From: Owenia fusiformis
Lineage: Eukaryota > Annelida > Polychaeta > Sabellida > Oweniidae
Reading direction: 5' to 3'
NCBI GenBank assembly: GCA_903813345.2
Contig: CAIIXF020000011.1
Coordinates: 30,682,166 to 30,746,165 of the forward strand
Length of the DNA: 64,000 bases
Part shown: positions 12,501 to 24,500 of the stretch, piece after piece
Layout of the letters: the number at the start of each line of letters is the position of its first letter
How positions within the stretch are numbered: position 1 is the first letter of the stretch
Notes under the pieces: generated by a model
Database searches by the model: none
What the model saw: the letters and a program-made list of their open reading frames with translations, nothing else
Told to the model about the DNA's origin: nothing
Translations under genes and position numbers: made by a program

Positions 12501-15500
12501 GACAGGCACAATTGTAGCCACCTCGTTTAAAACCCCAACCGTGATGTGGCTCACACTGAAATATGGAATTCAACTCATAGAAATATATAGACATCAGGCT
12601 GGTATTTCTTAAATAAACGCTGGAAGGAAAATGATGAAAATGATTTCACTGAGCATATTGTGTTGACTCTAAGATGGTAAACCATGAAAAACAAATCCCT
12701 AAAAGTAGTATTTACTATTTCGTTAATTAATTACAGTCAGTGCCATTTACATGAAATATTTCAAAATGTAAAATATTGATAAAATAATATGGAAATATTG
12801 AAAGATTAAACGGGGTATTTTTTATTTTCATGTGACTTCCAATACAACATGGTAACCATAAATTGAATGGTTCGATTTTCAAATAAGAATGATTTCTAAC
12901 ACCTATGGAGCGTTGCAGAATAATATAATACATTGCAATTGCAATGGTTAATTGTTAACAGTATGGCAAAGTACACGCTATACAGTTGATTAAGCTCCTT
13001 CTTCATTGTATGTCATTGCATTTCTGAATTGTCTGGAAAAGATTATAAATTTTGGCAGTATATTCACGCAGGTAACATTGCTTTCTGACAAACTGTATCT
13101 TCTGATTCATTCATTTCATGATGATATATAGTAATGCTGACATTTCTTTCACACATTTTTTCAAAACCTTGCGTAATTTGATGAGTTCTTAGGGCAGATA
13201 TAATAGAGAGATTTCGCACATACGTGAAAGTACACTTATAACGTATACTTATACTTATAAGTAAACGTACAAGGTGTTTCATAATGTGGGTTTTTCGTCA
13301 GGAAAGATCTTCTCGGACTGTAATAAATAAAGGTCAAAGGGATGCCATTTGTACTTTCTTGAATTGTAGCATGTTTAGTTGATCCAAATGTGTTTGTCTA
13401 GAATAAAAAGGCTCATATATAGTACATATGTTATAGACCCATCTCTTCTCAAATTGACTTTTTGGAGATGCTCGTTATGAAACACCCTGTATGTCATTTG
13501 TTGAGCTACTGAATGGGTCGTTTCCAGGAATTGCTAGAACCTATTGGTTTGATTGGTGTTTCAAATTGATGTTTAAAGTATTTGATTGGATACAGTTCCT
13601 ACTCAGCCAATTTATTTTAAAAATGCTCGCGGTCAATTGTTCCACACACATGTAGGTAAAGCTTTATACGGAGATCAAACTGTATACGTTTATCATCTAC
13701 GTATTTCTACCGTTTTGTAAGTTCATTGAACTTATACTGATCGTGAAAACTTTGAAATAATCAACTTGTTTATGTGATGACTCACTTTAAAGGATCATGA
13801 CTCACTTTAAAGGATCGTGTTTATAATACACTACAAGTACTAGGACACGGAAGCAAGCATTTAATTATAATGTGAATAATCTACACGTGCAGATGATAGT
13901 GCATTCACAATTTCTAGTTGACAGAGCTTTTCTATATCGGGAATAGTTATGTTCCATTAAGTACAATTTAAAATTTATTTTAGTAAATATAATAGTTCGA
14001 CATGACCCTTTAAAGTATACGTATACGTATAAGTTGTACTTTCACTTATGTGCGAAATCTCTCTAATAACACAAAAGGAAGGTTTTAATAACAAAAAATG
14101 TAATTTAAGAAGTTCTTAGGGCAGATTTAGTAATTCAAAAGGGAAGTTTTAATAACAAAAAAATATCAAGGCATACAATAAGTCTCAATTCACAAGAAAC
14201 CCCCCGGGCAGCCCTGGTTGAAAAAGTATAAAGAAATGAGCCAAATATCAAACAACATTACACTAAAAAGGCCCTAGTCAAAGTTTGAAAATATATTTTA
14301 GCATTCAACTTTTATCTCATGCACCTCCATTGTTTTTTCAAATATTTGAATTACTGGACCATTTCAAAATATATTTAACAAGGCATTAATATGCAAAATG
14401 TCACCACCTGCCATTTGTTACAAATGCCATTTCACAATATATTCAGAGATGTCGCTACATTTTCAAAATAACATTTTCTCTATTCTTAAAAAATCAAATC
14501 CTTTAAAATAAGCCTTTTAATTTCAAACAAATTTTGCATATACAATTATTTCAACTGTGATGTTGTTTGAAACATTACTTGAATCCTTTAACTATGTAAA
14601 ACAGACAAATTTTTATAATAAAACTTACGCAATTTTTGGAGGGATGAGGAATGCCCCACTCAACTTTATTAGATTCTTAAAACCCCTGGAACTGTTACCA
14701 ATAACAGGTAGAATCCAGTTAACATTAAAACTGTTGAGATGTGATATAGATTCTTAAAACCCCTGGAACTGTTACCAATAACAGGTAAAATCCAGTTAAC
14801 ATTAAAACTGTTGAGATGTGATATGTTCATAAAACCTGATAATTAATTGTGTTGGAAACTTGAGAAAACTAATTTCATTGCATGCTGTCTTATCATGTAT
14901 AGTTATAATTAGATGTCGAAATCTTTTGCATGTCAAACCTCTTTTGTTCACATTAGGGTTATTTTCTTTGGGATCTACTGCGGTCCTTGTATTTTTCTAC
15001 CTTATTTCTTAAAGCCTTTGGAAAATATCTAAACGAATAAATACTGTACATGTTAAAGGGCATCAACAAAGCTAGTATCAACATGCAAAATGTCACCACC
15101 TGCCATTTGTTATAGATGCCGAACAAAGAACGCCAGATGCCACACAAAAATTGAGACCATAACAATGTAACCACTTTTGGTGGCGACATAAAAACTGAAG
15201 GTAAAATTAGACAATATTTGAAGAGCGAAATATCATTTATTTATACTCACTTGTGGCAGCACTCCTAGCAGATGAACTTTTATTGCATGTGTACATCTAC
15301 ATGTTTGGCATGCATGATTAATTTATGGGATAAATGCATAATAGATAGGTATTGGCAATACCTATTGTTACATGGCATATACAGGAGGAGTGTGTACATG
15401 TATTACTTGAGAATACTGAGTTCATACCCCATAATCAATAATAGCCTCCCTTAATCCCATACAAAAAACAATACTAACTTGTGTGGTTGGATCACATCGT

Positions 15501-18500
15501 GCTATGTTCTGAAACATATTGGGTGGGGGGTTACCCTGGCCTGCAGGGCACGGGTTCAAGTCAATCTTCAAGAAGTCTGTATCCATGACGATTGCACCAA
15601 CAAATCTAAATAACAACAAATGCATTTCTGTGATCTCAATCATGTAATAAGTAGATATACATGTATAAAAATGATGTTTCTGCACGATATAAATATATAA
15701 TTAAATACACTGTATACAGCTTCTGTGAAACAAAATAAGGCCACTGTAATTAGAGATAGGTATAAGGATAAGGCCACATGACATTGTTGTTTGACGGGTA
15801 CTGCATACAGCATTCTTACTTCCCTTCGTTCTTTTTTATTCTCTGTAATTGAAATATTTTTAAGCTTTATTTATTCAATTGTTGAAATCAGATAACTATA
15901 ACTGCAAATTCCTTGCCTTCATCAGAAATTGATTAACTTTGCGAATTGATAATAAAAAAAATTCTAGAAGACTTAATGCATTTATAGCTTCCATGAGGAA
16001 ACAACCCCAATATATAAAACCATGAAGCCGGATGTAGCCTACAATAAACAATGAAATGATATGAGTATGCACTTTATATACAAATTTATATAAACATTAT
16101 GCAAGTATTTCATCTGTGTCAGGTGAAAGAGGCCTGATCAGGATATAACACATACTTGTGCAGTGCTTTACAAAAGTATTAAGTCATTAAACAATAATGA
16201 GATTTTCATGTTTAATATAACAGCAACACTAAGGCATAGTTTGTGACTTAACGATTTGCTCCGCTGAACCCAACTTCAATTAGTTACTATGACAACCACT
16301 ACAGTAACAAATATCATCATGTCTTATAGCCAAATTTTTACATCTACTCTATGTACGAGACTCTGGCCCTGATAGTACTAGTTATTTATCGCTAACATCT
16401 GAATACAATGAGAAGGGGTTCACAAGTGTAAGTCACACCAACTCTAATTTAACGTCAGATACCAAACAATAGAGTTATCATCACTTATTAGAACGAAACT
16501 GACAGAACAAAGAGTTCACTCGCGATTTGTTAATTCATTCTGTTTCTGAATTCTTCAACCTTATGTAATTTCCAATACCTCTCTTATCGCATGATAATTA
16601 CTGCTCATAAGAATGTGATACATTTATTGGATGTTCACGAAATTATGGCATCAGGAAGACATCTTGGTTTACACTGACTAAGGCGTGGTACCAATTATTA
16701 AATGGAAACACAACTACAGAATACTATAATTGTCTGTCATGTAAAACTTGGTTACTTAGATTGCTTTCTACTCAGCAGTGGCTCTAGCACACCTGGGGTT
16801 ATGATGAAAATAGTGTATGTTTTAATTACAAATCCATTAAGAGTATTCTAACAAGGCACAGGGTGAACAATAGAGACCTGAAACATATAACAAACAACAT
16901 TTGTAAAATTCTGAAGTAATTCTGTTAAGTTGTACTGGAATTGCGATGACAAGTAAAGTGAAAACAGCCACCCACACACCTGCAAGCTGACAATATCGTA
17001 TCTTTTTTTGGTATGATAAAAATTGATTTGTCTTATTCTTCGTTGTTATTTATGCTACTCATTCTCTTTATGTTGAGATATCATGATGATTTGTATTTCT
17101 CTGGTGATGTCTCAATGACATCATCAATCATGAAGAAAAATTATTCAATATAAGTTGATAAAAATAAAAGTTATATGGTACCTAATTTGGTAGAAATATC
17201 AAAATTATTCATAACACATTCAGAAACATTCACATTCAGAAACTATAGAATCTCTCCCTGTTGCATCGCAAATCTCTCCAGAAGGACAGAGAAGGAGAGG
17301 ACGTGGCTTACCACAATGCCAGAAAGGTGGAACACAAAATCAATTTTTAAGAATGAAATTCATTTTCTGCATTGTCATATTAGAAAAATGAAACAGATTA
17401 GTTCAAACATTGAAATTTAAAATGTAGTAACTTATCTCGGTTAAAGGCCGCCTTTCCATCATTCTTCTTTGGCTATTTAATTATCAACTTGTCATAACTT
17501 TTGAAGAATTAAATTACAGGTTTTACAACTTTGTATTATTTCTTTGAACAAGAATACCTTTTTAATAAATGCCCATTTCTGGATGGAGTTACAAAAGTTT
17601 GGCAAAATCACTCCATCTGATAAGGATACATACCTGCATCTTCTCTTTTGCGTCTTTCTTTCATAGGCCTAACTATCCTATACAACATTTCAAAATTCCA
17701 ATTCGAAGGTATCAATTGTTTAAATAGTTTGCGTTTTTTTTTCATGATGAGTAGTTAAATATATAGCATGATTCAACATCCTCAAGAAAGATTGCTGGTA
17801 CAATTTGAGATTCATTTTGATTTTCGCTTCTCTTCTGTTGAATAGGTGCAGATCAGTCTTCCAACTAGTACAGTTTTGATACACTCTTCTGTTTCAGTTG
17901 CATGATGATCATTGAAATTACACGATCAACTGGTGTCTTCATAGTCAGGTTATATATTAATAAATAATAGCATGAGCCAATCAAAGCGCCACACCTAGAT
18001 TATATTGCAGCTTGATGTGAAGCAGCCATACATACACAGAGGGTTCATACCAAAGATTGGTCAGAATATAATATAAGAAAATAAAAATACAAATTAATTA
18101 TTTTAGTTTAATCTTCAATGATCTTGCAGATCTGAAGTAATTTTTTTAATATATAGTAAAATAAAACATATAATGATGTATACATTGGCGTCAGAAGGGG
18201 GAGGACGTTGGGGGCGACCGCCCCTCCCGCCCTTTCCCAGATTTTTTTAGATTTGAAATCGAGCCTAGAATTGAAAGCTCTAGCAAAAGTTTTTTAAGTC
18301 AAAGTCAAGTTTTCTTTCTTAAATTTGAAAATTTTCTTTGGGCATGGGCCCTAATCCACCTAGATTGCGTTTTGCGTGCGGCGCGCTTCACGCATGACCC
18401 AGCCATACCCAAAAGTCGCCCCCTCCCTTGGTAAATCCTTCTGACGCCCCTGTGTATAATAGTATATAATGATGTAAAATAAAATTAAACAAAGTAGGAT

Positions 18501-21500
18501 GCACTCATATTATATTATTTTGAGTGGTAGGTTTGAGTAAATCTAATACTAGTTAACAAAAAAAATTCAATTTCATACTGCAAGTAATTAAAACATTGTT
18601 TATCACTCCATCTCATAGTACCTTCTCACTATAGCACCCACTGAAAGGGTTTTCTTCATCATAACAGATTTTCTTTGACTTTCTATGAGTTTTTGCAAAA
18701 GTTCTTGTATAAAATATCTAATTTCAGTTTAAAAGTAAAAAGGTAATACTCATCATGAGTGAATGTTGAAAAATTAAAAAAAGTTTGGGGGAAATTCTGT
18801 GAAGATCTATTTCAAATATCATATTTTTACAATTTGTTTTTTATTACACATTAACATTTTCACCAGCAACCTTGTACAGTTTAGAGAATTGGTAAATGAG
18901 CAAACATTGTTGAATTCATTTTTCCTTGTCACCCTTTTCAGAAAAAATGTAAAATTGTTTCACTTACAGCAAACAAGTGCATCGAACTGAACCCAGGTGC
19001 GGAGGGTACACATCAGAATTGAAAATATAACTGTAAGATAATGCTCATGTTAAATTGATATCTCTCCTGAACACCAGTGTGAGATTCTAATTAGTTCATA
19101 GGGGCTCATTTCTCCTAGCTTGATACACTACACTAGATTAGTATAGTCATGTTTCTCTGTAGAAATAATAGATGCTTTACCAGATAATTACCAGTCTTGG
19201 TCCATGAAGGGTTAATTTCATATGACTAAAGGAATATACTGGTTTAACAGTGTGATAATTATATAATAACAAAAATATTGATAAGAATTGCAATTTATAA
19301 TTATGACCATTTCACACTGGTTCATATATACTCATCACATCTGACATGAAACTGGAAATGTTTCTCTAATAAGTTTTTAGTTTTGTTTTATTAATCTAAA
19401 GTATGGTATTGGAATTAATATCAAAAGGATTAATATCAGATTTTCCACTAAACATGAATTTTGCAATACTGTATATATATGAAAAGATTAACAACTAAAT
19501 CCGTGCAATATAATCAAGTCAGGGGTTGTCATGGAAATAGGACACTCATATATTAAATTACATGTACTTGTAAGAATAGGTGTTGAAAGATTGTCACTAT
19601 TTCAAGCTGTTAATTATGATTTCTAGTCCCCCACAAAATTTTTTTGACTGAAGATTCTTATTTTTATTTCATAAATCTTTGCATCTGATTGAAAACTCAT
19701 GATTTTTCAAATGTGTAATTAAATGGTTACAAATCAATATTCAAAGGGGTACAAGATAATCTTCAAATTCTCGATACAACACCTGATGCATTGCTTCAGA
19801 GTTTATGTTACCCAGGTGTCATTCAACGTCTCCAGGGACGACGAATGTACATGTAGTTTCAATAATGAATTATTATCTAGCGAGATAATCATATTTCATT
19901 CTGCACCATTGTTATTGAGCTGATAACTAGCGCTGGCATGGAATTGAATCAGGGCTGATTTTGGAAATTGCCTTCGGATTTTGGAACTTTTGAAATTTCG
20001 AACCGAAATGGCTAAATAAGATATAAAATATATGTTTACTCCAGTTCACATTCTTTATTAACCTTAGAATATAGCTGCAACTATAGGGTTCAACACAGAG
20101 AATTAACCAGTTTAACATATATGCTCTAAAATGGGTACTCAATGGGTTTGCGATCATGAGTTGAGAACAAGTATCAAGCTTTATACATGCAAATAACCCA
20201 GATGCGAGTAGAAATAATCTTGATTTACGTCATTAAATAAAATCACAAAAAATGAAATATCTTTTCTTTTAGTGGACAGATAATATTTTGCTTTACTGCA
20301 ATATTTTCATTGGTATAAGTATCAGGCACATAAGGGTTATATGAAAATTGAGCCACTTAAATTGATAATATTCAAGTTTAAGGGAACTTTCTATACCTGC
20401 CATGTTAATTGACCCGAATCAGCCACCTGGTGGTGAAACTGGTAACTCCCTATTCGCATTTTGGTAATTAGAATAAGGGGACGTTTGGAGTCTTGAGCTA
20501 ATATAACTTTCAATTAAAATGTGAATATAAGAGTTATATAAATGATGATTATGATTGGGGAAGGTGGAATGACAATTGTTTAATATACTTTCACAAACAA
20601 CTTATTTTATAAATGGGCAGGAACATGGGCCAGCCCGTGTAATTTACAAATCTATGTTTTATCGTAGTTCGTATTTATACAGAAGAACTTCTAACATTTA
20701 TTTATTTATTTATTATCAATTTTGGTTGGGCGGGCATCTTACCTTATGGTGGTAAGCTGCGTTGGCGCCTTAAGGCCCAACCATTAATATTAATTTGTTT
20801 CCAGAGAACGTGAGTATGCACTTAATTAAGCTAATTAGGTTTTTATATTAGGTGATCGTACTAATAAACTAGACTATGGTCGTATCTTATTAAGCTAATC
20901 TAGCTAATTATGCTTATCTAGCTAATTAAGCTTATTAAGTGCTCAACTTAAGACTACCCGGTGGCCAAATTCATATAAACTTAGAAATTGATAAGATAAA
21001 TAAAAATTATATGCAATATAATGTGCTTTATTATTTCAATTGCCTAAGGGAGTCTTCTGTTTATACAAATGGGGGTTTAGTGCAAAGTAGACACTCCCCA
21101 ATGTGTTTTAGTCTAATTGATCAATCCCTTTTGGATTTATTGGTACATTTCCCTCCCTTCTCCCTGTATTACACACTTAATCTTTTTATAATACTTTTAA
21201 TTGTACTAATTAGCTAGATCTGATTCCTCATATATAATACACACAGGTTTAAAGGAATATTCCTGGTCAGACCATTTCTCTCCTAATATGGTAGCTATAA
21301 CCATATAATACTTTCCATATTTAGCAAAACAGGGAAAAATGTTTTGATATGGTCAATATTGATCACTTGAAAATGTAGTGCCGAATTCCAGTAGGCTGCC
21401 ATCTTTTAATATTTCACTCAGGAAGTGATGTCATTGACTCTCAACTTTGCATATAACACTAAAAGGAGCTATTAAGAATTACAAAACCAGCTGAATATTC

Positions 21501-24500
21501 TTTTTCAATTTTGTCTATGATTTAATCCTTCTAAAAGTCTCTTCTTTTATTCTAAGCTGACAAGCTCTGAACATATTTTTGCGCATAAATTAAGGATCAC
21601 TCGTCTAGAAGTGATATTGTGCTATTTTCCTATACTGTTATATGCAAGGTCATGAAAGTTGAGAGTCAATGACATCGCTTCCTGAGTAAAATCTTAAAAA
21701 TCTTAACAGCTTACTGGAAATGAGCACTACATTTTTAAATTATCAATACTGACTATATTAAAACATTTCCCCATGTTTTGCTAAATATGGAAAGTACAGG
21801 GTGTCCCGAAAGTATGGGCCCCCCCTAGGCAGACATACACCAATGTCCCCATAGTATGTATCATATATCATTTTAAAGCTTGTCCAAAGTTACATTGATT
21901 TGCCAAGTAGCATGGTTCAACTCACAAACGGGAAAAAGTTACAAACGTTTCAAAATGTAGTGTTTTACCAAAATTAGAGTTTAGTTTTACACAAAATTAA
22001 TAGTAGCGGCGTCTCCCTTGGCCATGTTAACAGCAGCAATTCTTTCCAGATATGACCTTTAATACACTGCAAATAGGGGTATGGGATTTAATAATCCTCA
22101 TAAAACCTTTTTAAGGCATTTTAGAAGAGTTTCCTTGGAGTATCTGCCCTAACCGACCTCTTTTTACAACTCAATATTCATCCTCACTTTAACGATAACA
22201 TCCATATTTTTGGTCACATTCAGTTTAGTGGTGTTTCCAGGATACTGATTTTAACTTTAATTTTAACCAAACACTAAGTTTTGAAATGCCTGTAACTTTT
22301 TCCCATTTGTGAGTTGAATGATCATACTTGGCAAATCAATGTAACTTTGGATGAGCTTTAAAATGATATATGACACATACTATGAGAACATTGGTGGATG
22401 TCTGCCTAGGGGGGGGGCTCATACTTTCGGGACACCCTGTATATATATGATTATAGCTATCACATCAGGATAGAAAAGGTTTGGCCAGGAATGTTCCTTT
22501 AAGTATAAATTAAAAACAACATGTTATATACAGGTTTAAGTGTAAATTGAAAACAACATCACAGGTAGGGATCAGATCGCACCTTCGCGTCCATACCGCT
22601 GTTTTCCGTACAGGTTGCCGCTCCTTCGAGTAGATAATCGACAGAATTTACGAATACAAAGGCTCTATCTTTTAATTCAGTCAACCTAGCCCTTTCTTCA
22701 TAGTATATTCAGTTAGAGGAATGTGTTTCATATCATCAACGTTTTTAAGGGTACTTACATATGTCTAGGTTGCTCGTAGGACAGCACACAAATTACCCCC
22801 TGACATCCACCATTTCAGTTAAGTACGTTTTTCTTGGATTTGGGGTCATTTTTGTTCCTTCACACCTCGTCCAACGTAAAATTTGATTGATTTTACTGTT
22901 TAAATGGCTAAATGTATAAGAATATATACCTGTTATACCAGCATTGTTTCGACTTTACAGTTTCTGTCAAATTCCGCCGTTTTCGTTTTTGGATTACGCA
23001 CCTTAATCGTATTTTGGTTTCAGTTAGGTAGAACTCTCCTTTTATTCAGATTAATGTTAAATTGGCAAAGTTCAGATCACAGAGAACTATTTACACGTGA
23101 TTTGTGTCGTTTTTAGAGTTCTTTCAAAAACGATACAAACGATACAAATCATAGTCTATGTAAATAGATTAGAATTTCCCAAATCGCAGCCCATCGATTT
23201 TTAAAGAATTGCAATAAAATACAGCAGAACTTCTCACCTTTATGTCGTAAACATTTAAACAAAGAGGCCACGAAAATCAAAACCTCTGCTGTCCTGGTTG
23301 GTTAAAGTGCAAAAACGTCGTCACATTTATGTTAATGAGCCAAATTACCGGGGCCCACAAACAATTGTGTGCCCAAAATTTTTGCAGTGGGCCTTTTTAG
23401 GTCAAATTATCAAAAATGGGCATTCAAAGTTTTTGGATTTGAAATGTACACCCCCCCCCCTTGTTAACTTCTGGATTCGGCAGTGGTTATGATCACAAAT
23501 CTACAAGTTATTCTTTACTCTCTCTCGCGAATAGGCCTACGGGCGTTTATTTTGCACAGGGCGTTTATTTGAAAGAATTTTTAATAAACGCCCATGGGCC
23601 TATATTAATCACGTATTATTTTGGTAAATAAATGTCATATTCATAAAAATTATAAATTGTTAAATTAAAAGTGTTTAGCATAAACTTCTCTAGATAAAAC
23701 CAATATGATTTAATCTTTTAGAATTAATTCACCTAACTTTTTTACAATCAATAAATTCAGAAAATTACTTAACATTTCCGATTTATATCTAGTTTCTAAT
23801 TTATCCCTAATTCTTTCAAAATTCATCAATATCATAATGAAAGGTACATCTAATTGTTTTTATAGATATTTAAATATGGTGGGGTCGAGTTGACTAAGGG
23901 TTGAGTTGACCAAGGGTTGAGATGACTTGGGGTCGAGTTGACTAAGGGTTGACTTGACTTGGGGTCGAGTTGACTAAGGGTTGACTTGACATGGGTTGAG
24001 TTGACTTGGGGTTGAGTTGACCAGTTACCTTTTTAAAGAGGGAAAAACCTTTTCATACACCCCACTTTCAAATAAACGCCCATGGGCCTATTCGCGAGAA
24101 ACTAACATCGTATGTGTACAAAATAGAGAATTCCTTCCCAATATAGTGCTATTCCACACCATTGAAAAAACAGTTATTTACAAACCTGGCTGCTCTTCTC
24201 TGCTCCTGTTCCAACATATCAATATTTTTGCCGGTATGGATCCCATGCAGAACTGGCATATTCTGCAGGACTAGTGTCTTATATGCCTGAGCCTTCACTT
24301 TTTAAGGCCATTGATGGAGGTTGCGTCTGAGGAACCAAAGCACTTTATTGGCTTTGGATAGTTTGAATATGTGTAGTCAAGCGTAAATTATTTGTGATGT
24401 CAATACATATATGTAGGTATGGGATGTGTGTTATCGACTTTAGGTTTTCCCCTAGAATGGTGTAGATGTGAATGGTAGGAGATTTACCTTTGTGAATATT

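Noticed and set aside
12307-15685. Longer open frames reading past exon borders at 12307-12594, 11104-11658 and 15422-15685
   Set aside because: The extensions beyond the GT-AG borders are intronic. Phase-matched exons explain the protein fully.
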